The notes beneath the pieces were generated by a model that saw only the letters and a program-made list of their open reading frames with translations, was not told where the DNA came from and did no database searches. Below are positions 53,423 to 61,603 of a DNA stretch of 64,000 nucleotides, piece by piece; position 1 is the first letter of the stretch, and the number at the start of each line of letters is the position of its first letter. Location of the stretch: positions 1-64,000 of the forward strand of contig JANQQU010000088.1 of the NCBI GenBank assembly GCA_028284905.1. Reading direction: 5' to 3'. Both the position numbers and the translations under genes were made by a program. The DNA comes from Calditrichia bacterium. Its GTDB lineage: Bacteria; Calditrichota; Calditrichia; RBG-13-44-9; J075.

Positions 53423-53457
53423 ATCCGCGAGTCGGGGCTAGCAGTTGATGGTCTCAG

Positions 53458-54909
53458 TTAACGCTGACCGGAAACAGATGAAAGGCCAATGTAGAAAAAA
53501 CCAACTTGAAATAGCAGGAAAAATGGCATGGAATAATACACTTCCTGCGAAATGAAATACAGCGCGCCGTAGGTGAAGTAACTGGCGATCAGCAACTCGA
53601 TCAACGGTTGATAGCTCCAGCGGGGTTTGTAAAGTTTTTTCCGCCAGGTATCTTTTTTTCCTTCCAGCTTAAACTTCGGGGTGCGGAGAAAGTCGGTTTT
53701 ATGCCCGAAAATAGCTTCCAGAGCGGCGCGGCCGTTATTGAGAGAGAGGCCGATACCCAATGCCATCAGCAGGGGAATGTAGAGAACGTGCGGCCAAAGT
53801 TTCCCCAGGGAATTTTTAATAGTGACGCAATAATAAATGACAATAGAAAAGGTCGCTGCAAAAAATACCGCAAAATAGAGGAAGACCAATTTCCAGGGGA
53901 CGACATACATTTCCGCCTGAATTTTTACTACTGGCACGAGAAGGAGGGCCGGGATTGCCATCATTAAGTAGGCAAAATTGTTACTAAGATGAATAATCGC
54001 TTCCGCACGAATGTAAAAGGGGAATTTGGAGCGCCAGATGGTCGGGATGAGCTTCAGGCCAGTTTGCACCGATCCTTTCGCCCAGCGATGCTGCTGATTT
54101 TTATAACCGTTCATCTCCGCGGGCAGTTCTGCAGGGCTAACTACATCCGGAAGGTAAATAAAGCGCCATCCTGCCAGCTGGGAGCGATAGCTTAAGTCCA
54201 GGTCTTCGGTAATTGTATCGTGCTGCCAGCCGCCGGCGTCGATAATCGCCTGCTTGCGCCAGATGCCGGCGGTGCCGTTAAAATTAAAGAAACGGCCGGA
54301 GCGATTACGGGCAACATGCTCGATCAGAAAGTGCGCATCGAGAAAAATGCCCTGTAAGCGGGTTAACATGGAATAATTACGGTTGATATGTCCCCAGCGG
54401 GTTTGCACCAGACCAATGCCTTCCTGCATAACATGCGGCACAGTCTTCTTGAGGAAATCCGGGTTTGGGGCAAAGTCTGCATCGAAGATGGCAATATACT
54501 CTGCTTTGGTGCGTTCTACGCCGTAAGCCAGGGCGCCAGCTTTAAAACCAACGCGCTGCGGGCGGCGAACATGATCGATGTTCAATCCTTTTTCTCTCAA
54601 AACAGCAACCAGGCGGCGGGAGAGCTTTACGGTGATGTCCGTAGAGTCGTCCAATAACTGGACATGCAGCTTATCCAACGGATAATCCATGTTAGCTATT
54701 GATTTCAGCAGCCGTTTGATTACGTAACGTTCATTGTAGATTGGCAGCTGGATGGCGACTAATGGCCATTCATCCGGATCCGCCGGTTGGGGGAGCGGAC
54801 TTTTACTATATTTTCGGTATTTATGAAGAATATGATATTTATGAATACCAAACAATCCCAAAGCGATCAGGGAGATCATATACAAAGCAAATAAAATTGT
54901 GTCACCCAC
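53458..54909 (-). CDS. Processive GT2 glycosyltransferase (cellulose/mannan-synthase-like)
   Basis: A protein of 483 residues. One N-terminal helix precedes a GT-A domain with the processive-enzyme set: LLDDSTD, IFDADFAP, HDTITEDLDLSYR and QQHRWAKG (QxxRW). Four or five helices follow. By order and spacing it resembles CslA/ceramide- or mannan-synthase-type GT2 enzymes, but no PilZ or BcsB partner is nearby. The start is a GTG with GAGGAA upstream. It is 35 bases upstream of the fused glycosyltransferase gene, so envelope polysaccharide or glycolipid synthesis is the likely common theme. Confidence 0.88.
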   Translation of the reverse strand: MGDTILFALYMISLIALGLFGIHKYHILHKYRKYSKSPLPQPADPDEWPLVAIQLPIYNERYVIKRLLKSIANMDYPLDKLHVQLLDDSTDITVKLSRRLVAVLREKGLNIDHVRRPQRVGFKAGALAYGVERTKAEYIAIFDADFAPNPDFLKKTVPHVMQEGIGLVQTRWGHINRNYSMLTRLQGIFLDAHFLIEHVARNRSGRFFNFNGTAGIWRKQAIIDAGGWQHDTITEDLDLSYRSQLAGWRFIYLPDVVSPAELPAEMNGYKNQQHRWAKGSVQTGLKLIPTIWRSKFPFYIRAEAIIHLSNNFAYLMMAIPALLLVPVVKIQAEMYVVPWKLVFLYFAVFFAATFSIVIYYCVTIKNSLGKLWPHVLYIPLLMALGIGLSLNNGRAALEAIFGHKTDFLRTPKFKLEGKKDTWRKKLYKPRWSYQPLIELLIASYFTYGALYFISQEVYYSMPFFLLFQVGFFYIGLSSVSGQR

Positions 54910-55023
54910 TACTATTTCCTCAATTTCAGGAACAAAAATGTCTAAGTATCGCGCAAAAATAGCGAAGCAAGTAATGTTAATGCTCTAGCCTTAATTTTGC
55001 AAAACGTTTTTAATGTACTGCCT

Positions 55024-55752
55024 TTACAGGCTGTTTAACTGCCAGTTATAAGGGTTGAATGACAATTCATAATCCCCGGGAATTTTAGCTTCCCGGTAAC
55101 GATTGATATATTCGAGAATGGTAACGCCTTCATTTTCAAAGTCACCACGGAACCAGTTGAAAATTTCTGAAACCGCTACTTTCTTTGCTTTTTCATCAAC
55201 AATTATAAAACTGTCATCATTCAGGATTTCGATGGTGCTGGCATCCAATTGCTCATCTAAAATTGCCGGTAGATAGGCAAACGGTTTAATTGGCGGGCAT
55301 CCCAGTGCGGCACAAACTAGGGCAAAATGGATTCGGGCGTCTCCATAAACCGGACGGATTTTTTTGTGCTCAATATCGTCAAGTGTCAGATTCTCTCCGG
55401 CCGCCGGATAGGTAATCGTTTTGAAAAATCCCTCAACATCCAGGGGGGAATTGATCGGCAGATGCGTTACGACACCTCTAATGACCAGGATGTTGTAAGC
55501 ATTCAACCAAAATGCTTTTGTTTCGGCGGCATTTAGATTACCCAGATCAAATTCGGCAATCGTTTTCGTTAAGTCATCTAATTCTGAAGAATTTTCTTTC
55601 AGAGCGCTGTAGTTTACCTTGCCATCCTTCACATGATTAGCAAGAAACTTGCCTGTCGCCTCAAAAAAATCGTCACCATTATTCGCTGATAGAAAAGTGC
55701 AAATAATTATTAAAAAAATGTAAATCTTGTGCATCATCTTCATATTCATCAT
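55024..55752 (-). CDS. DUF547-domain secreted protein
   Basis: A protein of 242 residues with a signal peptide (IYIFLIIICTFLSANN). The DUF547 pattern is clear: DGKVNYSALKEN, ETKAFWLNAYNILVIRGV, LTLDDIEHKKIRP, and RIHFALVCAALGCPPI with the conserved Cys and His. The family is thiol-protease-like in fold, but no activity is established. AAAGGAG precedes the tandem ATG start. It is single-gene, divergent from the sigma-54 activator at 56092. Confidence 0.88.
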   Translation of the reverse strand: MMNMKMMHKIYIFLIIICTFLSANNGDDFFEATGKFLANHVKDGKVNYSALKENSSELDDLTKTIAEFDLGNLNAAETKAFWLNAYNILVIRGVVTHLPINSPLDVEGFFKTITYPAAGENLTLDDIEHKKIRPVYGDARIHFALVCAALGCPPIKPFAYLPAILDEQLDASTIEILNDDSFIIVDEKAKKVAVSEIFNWFRGDFENEGVTILEYINRYREAKIPGDYELSFNPYNWQLNSL

Positions 55753-56091
55753 AGTCTCCTTTCATCGCTACCTAGCCGGTTAGGCAGTGAGTGCCCTAAT
55801 ATTGATTATCACGATGAGTGATTCATCACAAAATTGTAAACTTTTCGTGCCAATTTTGAGCTTTAGGGGATATTTAGTGATATTTGAAGGAAAGAATTAA
55901 TGCAACCTGCAGGAAAACCCGGAAATTTTCGCTTTTGGTAGGGGGCAAAAATAGGTATTATATAAAGTTCTGCAAGGCAAGGAATTTGCAGTCAGAAAAT
56001 ATCCGAAAAGCAGGTGGGATGATTGTTAATTTTTGCGCTTACACTGACTGCTGCCGGAAAAGTCTATTATTCAGGAGTTTATTAAAATCGA
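55753..56091. other. Divergent intergenic region with a sigma-54 promoter
   Basis: A 339-bp gap. No gene is supported; the track entry at 55884-56132 has no ribosome binding site. It contains the sigma-54-type promoter at 55975-55990 directed to the plus strand, and an AT-rich part near the DUF547 start. Confidence 0.6.
55975..55990 (+). promoter_or_regulatory. Sigma-54 (-24/-12) promoter candidate
   Basis: AGGCAAGGAATTTGCA fits the consensus TGGCAC-N5-TTGCA at all but two positions, including the invariant GG and GC with exact spacing. It predicts a start near 56002 and a leader of about 90 bases before the activator's ATG, suggesting sigma-54-dependent, possibly autoregulated, transcription of the 56092 operon. 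Confidence 0.6.
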
Positions 56092-58044
56092 ATGCCGATA
56101 GGATTTTATCATTTCTCTTTGTCCGGAGATAATCCGGGCGCCAGCGAAAGTCTGAATAGTGCGCAACACCAGGCATTATCTGTCGAGTTCGGCAGTGACT
56201 GGCTGTATCTACGGCATGAAGATGATGTACTGCTTTTTGTTGCCCGCCCCGACAGTGCCAGCCGGATTGATGTCGAAAAAATACTCGATAACAATCAAAT
56301 CCTTTCCCGCCCGGCAATTAATGAACGCCACCTGGAAAGCGGCCGCGCTGCTGTTTCCCGCCTATTGGAAATTATCACCGGCACTGCAGTGGAATTCCTG
56401 AATAAACTATCTTTGGAATCCCTTCATCGCGCCTATAACGAAGCGGTGGAAGCAGGGCATATTGGTGCGGACTTGCAGCGACTGTTTCAACGGGGCATCT
56501 GGTTGCATGAGCGCGTGCGTCAGGAAACACCATTCTTTCGTTTTGCAACCGTCGAAGAAGCTGTATTTTGCGAACTGGCAGAAAAGATTGTCGGCACCCT
56601 GGCGAACAGAAACGTCGGTATTATCGGTTATGACCCTTCGCTGCCGCGAATCGTTTCCCGCCTGAAAAGTGCCGGTTGTAAAACCTTTGTCTTTCTCGGA
56701 AATGATACGGAGATCGACGATGATCTGGTGCTTCGTTGCGACGGCACTTCCAGCATCAGCAAAAATTTGAAAGAATTGCCGGCAGGCCTCGATCTGTTAC
56801 TCGTTTATTATTCCACGACGCATAAATTAACGGAAGCACTCCTTACCGAGCACATTGCCCGAAAGAGATACGAGCCGCTGCTGGTGTTTGACTATGCGAA
56901 AAGCGGGCTGAACCAGAAAAAACTAAAACGAATCAACCGCCTTTATTTTTACGATGCCCGCGATGTTGAAAAAGCTATCAATTTTAATAAGGCCGAGCAG
57001 ATGGATTCCCTGCAGGAAATCCATAACTGGATCAACAAAGAAACCCGCAATTATTACAATTGGCGGCAAAGCGAAGATCGTTTTCAGTTTGCCGGCATCA
57101 TTGGCCGAAATAGTCGAATGCAGCAGGTCTTTCAAATGATTTCCCGGATTGCCCGCACGGATATCACCGTATTGATTGATGGGGAGAGCGGCACCGGAAA
57201 AGAGCTGGTCGCCCGGGCGGTTCATCAATTAAGTGCCAGGAGCCGTCGTCCCTTTCAGGTGGTGAACTGTGGCGCAATCCCGGACAATTTGCTTGAAAGT
57301 GAACTGTTTGGGCACGTCCGCGGAGCGTTTACCGGGGCGGTATCACCAAAAACCGGCCTTTTCGAAGCTGCCAATAGCGGCACGGTCTTTCTCGATGAAA
57401 TCGGGGAATTGCCGCCACATCTGCAGGTAAAGCTGCTCCGGGTGTTGCAGGATGGGGAAATTAAACGGGTTGGCGGTAATGAAACGATTCGGGTAGATGT
57501 TCGCCTTGTCGCCGCTACCAATCGCGATTTGGCCGCGATGGTAGAAAATGGCGATTTTCGCAGTGACCTTTTCTATCGTCTGAATGTCATTCAACTGACC
57601 GTTCCGCCATTGCGGGAACGCCTCGATGATGTTCCTTTGCTGGTAGGGCACTTTATCCGCAAATACGCGAAAAAGCTGAAGAAAAATGTCTCCGGAATTT
57701 CCCCGGAAGCCTTGCAAATTATCGAAGGATATCACTGGCCGGGTAATATTCGCGAACTGGAAAATGCCATCGAGCGATCGGTCGCGCTATCGTTTGGAGA
57801 TAAAATCCAGAACTATGATTTACCACCGGTTATCCGCCAGCTGCCATCTACAACGGTGAGTTCTCCGGAAGGTGGATTAACCTTGCGGGAGATGGAAAAA
57901 CAATATATTTTACAAACCCTCGAAGCTTGTGAATGGAACTATGAGCTTGCCAGCAAACAACTGGCTATCGGGCGGACGACCTTGTGGCGTAAAATGCGTG
58001 AATACAAGATGCCTGAAGAAGGTGAGCAGTTTAGCAAAAAGTAA
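56092..58044 (+). CDS. Sigma-54 activator with a degenerate glutamyl-tRNA-reductase-like sensor half
   Basis: A protein of 650 residues. AAA+ domain at about 332-570 with GESGTGKE, GAFTGA and FRSDLFYRLN; Fis helix-turn-helix at the end (NYELASKQLAIGRTTLWRKM). Residues 1-325 are not a usual sensor; they track glutamyl-tRNA reductase in order. GFYHFSLSG is like the N-terminal GINHKTA strand. LHRAYNEAVEAGHIGADLQR with LFQ...ERVRQET is like GluTR [21 protein letters not shown]...KRVRTET. VGIIGYDPSLPRIVSRL fits the NADPH Rossmann start. YEPLLVFDYA and INRLYFYDARDVEKAI fit LLVDIAVPRD and AYLYSVDDLQ. The catalytic STCNRTE block is replaced by VARPDSAS, so no reductase activity is expected. CAGGAG precedes the ATG. 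Confidence 0.85.
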   Translation: MPIGFYHFSLSGDNPGASESLNSAQHQALSVEFGSDWLYLRHEDDVLLFVARPDSASRIDVEKILDNNQILSRPAINERHLESGRAAVSRLLEIITGTAVEFLNKLSLESLHRAYNEAVEAGHIGADLQRLFQRGIWLHERVRQETPFFRFATVEEAVFCELAEKIVGTLANRNVGIIGYDPSLPRIVSRLKSAGCKTFVFLGNDTEIDDDLVLRCDGTSSISKNLKELPAGLDLLLVYYSTTHKLTEALLTEHIARKRYEPLLVFDYAKSGLNQKKLKRINRLYFYDARDVEKAINFNKAEQMDSLQEIHNWINKETRNYYNWRQSEDRFQFAGIIGRNSRMQQVFQMISRIARTDITVLIDGESGTGKELVARAVHQLSARSRRPFQVVNCGAIPDNLLESELFGHVRGAFTGAVSPKTGLFEAANSGTVFLDEIGELPPHLQVKLLRVLQDGEIKRVGGNETIRVDVRLVAATNRDLAAMVENGDFRSDLFYRLNVIQLTVPPLRERLDDVPLLVGHFIRKYAKKLKKNVSGISPEALQIIEGYHWPGNIRELENAIERSVALSFGDKIQNYDLPPVIRQLPSTTVSSPEGGLTLREMEKQYILQTLEACEWNYELASKQLAIGRTTLWRKMREYKMPEEGEQFSKK

Positions 58045-58058
58045 TAGAACAATCGGAA

Positions 58059-59456
58059 ATGTCGATCTTAAAAGATACACCTGATAAAGAATTTTTAATT
58101 CGTCTGAATGAAGCAGCGGCCACAGTTGGGACAGTCGTTTTTCCCGCGGGTGCATATGTGCGCGAGCTAATGCTGGGGCGTCACCGTTCAAAAATATCCC
58201 TGATCGTTGCCGGTGATACGGAACCGTTTATTCAACATTTACGGGAGAGTGCCGGTGCAAGCAATAGCGACTCAGGTGACGAAAACGAAACACCCGCCCT
58301 GCAATACGATAAACATTTGATGAGAGTGTTTGCGGGAGAAAACATCACCGAAGATACCGGGAGCGCCCAGGCACTGGCAAGCAGCCTCAATCAAAAAGAT
58401 TTTTCCATCAATGCAATGGCAGTGGATATTCGGCCGGATAAATTTGGCGCTTTAATCGATCCTTTTCAGGGGGAAGCGGATTTGGAGAAGCGTATTATTC
58501 GCACAACCCTCGTTCCGGAAGTTGCCTTTCAGAAATCTCCGTTAAATATGCTGGCAGCAGTTTATCTGGCGGCCAGACTACATTTCCATATCGAGCAGGC
58601 AACTTTTCAAGCAATTCAGGATAATGCTTCTCTGTTAAAAGCAGTCCCCCGGGAAAATGTAACCAGCTATTTTAAAAGATTGATTTTGCTGAAGAAACCT
58701 TCCACCGGACTGGATTTGATGAAGAAGTCCGGTATTAGCCAGGTGGTATTTCCGGAGTTGGATGCGATGACCGGCGTGGAACAGCGCAACGAGTATCTGC
58801 ATAAAGATGTTTTTTACCACACCCTGAAAGTGCTGGACAACATTTCTGAGCATACCGATAGTTTCGAATTACGGATGGCAGCACTAATGCACGATATTGC
58901 CAAACCGCAAACCAAGCGATTTGTTAATGGCATTGGCTGGACATTTCATGGCCATGAAGAGCTGGGGGCCCGGATGGTATTGCGCATCGCCCGCCGGATG
59001 AAGCTGCCTATTGCATCTGCGGAATATATCAGTAAATTGGTTCGCCTTCACATGCGCCCCAGTCAGTTGGTGGGGGATGGAGTAACCGATAGTGCCGTCC
59101 GCCGCTTGATTACGGAAGCAGAGAAAGATATTAATGATTTAATGACACTTTGCCGCGCGGATATTACCTCGAAAAATCCGCACAAAGTTCGTAAATACCT
59201 TAATAATTTCGACAAGGTTGAAAGTCGGATGAAAGATGTGGAGGCGCTGGATCGTGAACGCGCTTTTCAGCCGGCAATTACCGGCAACGACATTATGAAA
59301 CACCTCGGAGTACCACCCGGTCCAATGATCGGAAAGATTAAAAAAGCCATTACAGATGCGATTCATGCCGGGGAAATTCCCAACGAAAAAGAAGCGTGTT
59401 TTCAGTATTTTTTGCAGATAAAAGAGCGCTTTACCAAGGAAAACGGTGAAAATTAA
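58059..59456 (+). CDS. CCA-adding-enzyme homologue with lost catalytic motifs and intact HD domain
   Basis: A protein of 465 residues with the class II tRNA nucleotidyltransferase / poly(A)-polymerase layout: head (1-150), neck helices (150-235) and HD domain (245-390). The head motif normally GGxVRDxxLG...DxD reads AGAYVRELMLGRHRSKISLIV, so both metal carboxylates are missing. RRD reads QKD at about 112-114, and EDxxR reads KSPLN at 159-163. IDPFQGEADLEKRIIR is retained. The HD domain is complete: YHTLKVL, ALMHDIAKP, FHGHEELGARM, RLHMRP and CRADITSKN. It probably binds RNA or nucleotides without polymerising them and may be a phosphohydrolase. It starts 14 bases after the GluTR-like activator stop. 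Confidence 0.85.
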   Translation: MSILKDTPDKEFLIRLNEAAATVGTVVFPAGAYVRELMLGRHRSKISLIVAGDTEPFIQHLRESAGASNSDSGDENETPALQYDKHLMRVFAGENITEDTGSAQALASSLNQKDFSINAMAVDIRPDKFGALIDPFQGEADLEKRIIRTTLVPEVAFQKSPLNMLAAVYLAARLHFHIEQATFQAIQDNASLLKAVPRENVTSYFKRLILLKKPSTGLDLMKKSGISQVVFPELDAMTGVEQRNEYLHKDVFYHTLKVLDNISEHTDSFELRMAALMHDIAKPQTKRFVNGIGWTFHGHEELGARMVLRIARRMKLPIASAEYISKLVRLHMRPSQLVGDGVTDSAVRRLITEAEKDINDLMTLCRADITSKNPHKVRKYLNNFDKVESRMKDVEALDRERAFQPAITGNDIMKHLGVPPGPMIGKIKKAITDAIHAGEIPNEKEACFQYFLQIKERFTKENGEN

Positions 59457-59567
59457 GTCGTTGGTTTGTTCGGAATCACATGGAAATAGTTACGGGAGAA
59501 TAAATTCCCCTGAAACAAATAAAAATCTAACAACGTCAATTGACAACATTAGTGGAAAGGAGCAGTA

Positions 59568-59819
59568 GTGGCTGATACAAAAAAAGGGAAAAATACCGAG
59601 AGTAAAGAAATCAGCGATATTCTGGATCAACTTTCCGAAACGGATAAGCCGCAATCGCAATCGAAACCGGCTGAGAAAAAAGAGGAGATCATTAAGAAAC
59701 CTGCGGGCATTACCGATGAGCCAGAAGATATTGAGGGCATGCTGGAAAAAATTTCCGAAAAACCGCGTGAAAAGCCCGGTTTTTTTCAAAAGCTGCTAAG
59801 CTTTTTCAAGAAATCGTAA
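59568..59819 (+). CDS. Small charged protein, function unknown
   Basis: A protein of 83 residues starting with GTG after AAAGGAG. It is rich in Lys, Glu and Pro, apparently disordered, with two short similar helices (EISDILDQLSE and DIEGMLEKISE). It ends in an amphipathic basic segment (GFFQKLLSFFKKS) that could bind membrane or a partner. I do not recognise a family. It lies 111 bases after the pseudo-CCA gene and before tolC. The ribosome binding site and start context argue that it is real. Confidence 0.6.
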   Translation: MADTKKGKNTESKEISDILDQLSETDKPQSQSKPAEKKEEIIKKPAGITDEPEDIEGMLEKISEKPREKPGFFQKLLSFFKKS

Positions 59820-60010
59820 CATTATTTTTTTGACATTGATTCTTTAATATTCTTCTTGTTTCTGTCTGCATAGGTTCTTGAATGATTCGCAGCAGCGGAA
59901 TAAAATTGAGGGTTCAGACAATAAGTGCTGAAGTTCCGCAAGCTGTGCCGGCAAGCGGTTGCCGATACTGTAAATGAGATTATGATGATTGTTCAAAAAC
60001 GGAGGAACCT

Positions 60011-61378
60011 ATGAAGTTGAAGTGGAACGTTATTGCGTTAGTAATACTGTTTTGTACCTTACCTGGATGGGGACAGAGTTCATCCCCGCTTTCTTTAAAA
60101 GATTGCATTCGCATTGCGTTGGAAAACAACGTTTCTGTGCAAACCAACGAAAACCTTTCAAAAATTGCATCCAACAACTACCTGGCATCTTATAGCGATA
60201 TTTTACCGACTGTTTCCAGTTCATTCTCGGCCAGTCGCACGACTATCGGCCCGTCGGAATTCCTCGACCAGGTACCGGTTGGTTTTGACAGCACTACCGG
60301 TGATGCGATTTATGAAACCCGTGTGCGCGTCAGTGATAAATTGGAATTTAACTCCCACCGGGCCAATGTTACTGTGAATCAAAATATCTTTGATGGTGGC
60401 CGCTGGTGGAACAATATTCGGCAGGGAAAAGCAAATAAGAATGCCGCTGAATACAATTTCTTAAGCGAGACCAATTCGACAATTACCACTGTTGCTCAGA
60501 ATTATATCGATTTACTGAAGCAGGAAAAACTGCTGGAAGTGAATGAATTGATGGTTCAGCGTAGCCAGGACAACCTCAATCGTAGCCAGAAAATGTTTGA
60601 AATCGGCTCCGTGGCAAAAGTCGATGTTTTTCGCGCCAGAGGCAATTTAGGGCGTGACCGTATAACCATGATTAATCAGCGTAACCAGGTTCACCGGGCG
60701 CGCCAGCGGTTGAATATTTCTCTGGGAAGAGCGCCCAATACTCCCCTGGAGATTGCGAAAGATTACGAACTGGACTATAGTCTGCCTGCGCTGAAAGAAC
60801 TTACCGATCGGGCTTTCGATAATCAGCCGGAATTGCGTCGTCAGGAAATGCGAGTGCGCTCCGATGAACTGGATGTTTCCCTGGCAAAGAGTGCTTTCGT
60901 ACCGCGTGTTTCCGCATTCTTTTCCTATAACCGCGACAACGATGAATTGAAAAAACTCTACACAAGTTTTGATCGCAACTGGTCAACAGCCGTGGGGATT
61001 AACGTCAATTTCAATTTGTTCAATGGTTTTCAGGACATGGTTAATCATCAAAATGCCAAGATTGATCTGAAAAACACTCGTTTGGCATTGGAAGATTACA
61101 AACGTCAATTAACTTCGGACATTTCCGTTACCTATCAGAACTACAAAGATTTAGTGGAAATCGTTGAAATTAATGAGACCAACCTGGAAGCAGCCCAGGA
61201 AGAGTATCGCCTTGCAAACGAACGCTATCGCCTTGGTTCCGGCACTTCTCTTGATGTTCGTGAATCCCAGGTTAGCTTAACAGATGCTGAGCGAATTCTT
61301 GTTGCAGCGAAGTACGACTTAATCAGCACTTATGCTCGCCTGATGGAACTGGTCGGCAACGGTCAAAACGCATTCTAA
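60011..61378 (+). CDS. TolC-family outer-membrane efflux protein
   Basis: A protein of 455 residues with a signal peptide ending LPGWGQ. It has the TolC two-fold repeat: LSLKDCIRIALENNVSVQ opens the first half, and the long helices with LLEVNELMVQRSQDNLNRSQKMFEIGSVAKVDVFRA and EEYRLANERYRLGSGTSLDVRESQ mark the equivalent positions. It forms a trimeric channel through the outer membrane for tripartite efflux or type I secretion. No membrane-fusion protein is adjacent in the window. GGAGGAA precedes the ATG, and a strong terminator follows. Confidence 0.92.
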   Translation: MKLKWNVIALVILFCTLPGWGQSSSPLSLKDCIRIALENNVSVQTNENLSKIASNNYLASYSDILPTVSSSFSASRTTIGPSEFLDQVPVGFDSTTGDAIYETRVRVSDKLEFNSHRANVTVNQNIFDGGRWWNNIRQGKANKNAAEYNFLSETNSTITTVAQNYIDLLKQEKLLEVNELMVQRSQDNLNRSQKMFEIGSVAKVDVFRARGNLGRDRITMINQRNQVHRARQRLNISLGRAPNTPLEIAKDYELDYSLPALKELTDRAFDNQPELRRQEMRVRSDELDVSLAKSAFVPRVSAFFSYNRDNDELKKLYTSFDRNWSTAVGINVNFNLFNGFQDMVNHQNAKIDLKNTRLALEDYKRQLTSDISVTYQNYKDLVEIVEINETNLEAAQEEYRLANERYRLGSGTSLDVRESQVSLTDAERILVAAKYDLISTYARLMELVGNGQNAF

Positions 61379-61392
61379 TTTTTTATTGATTC

Positions 61393-61452
61393 CAGATATC
61401 GGAATGCCTGATCGTCTTTTAACAATCCGGCATTCCGATATCTGAATTTTTT
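61393..61452 (+). terminator. Intrinsic terminator after the TolC gene
   Basis: CAGATATCGGAATGCC pairs perfectly over 16 bases with GGCATTCCGATATCTG, then AATTTTTT. It begins 14 bases after the stop codon. Confidence 0.92.
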
Positions 61453-61603
61453 CCTCATATATTCTTCCCGCTATTTCATATCCTGGTAATAAATCCTACA
61501 GCTTTTTCCAGCAAGCGCCCCATTCATTTTAGTCGTTGAACTTGTTACGATTTAACACTAATTTGCAAAGGAACTGTCGAATTTTAATCATGGAGATTCA
61601 GGT

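Noticed and set aside
58059-59456. Annotation as an ordinary functional CCA tRNA nucleotidyltransferase
   Set aside because: The overall fold fits, but the DxD, RRD and EDxxR motifs are all replaced, so activity should not be assumed.
59948-59963. Sigma-54 promoter upstream of tolC (CGGCAAGCGGTTGCCG)
   Set aside because: The GG-to-GC spacing is one base short; it is better read as a small palindrome.
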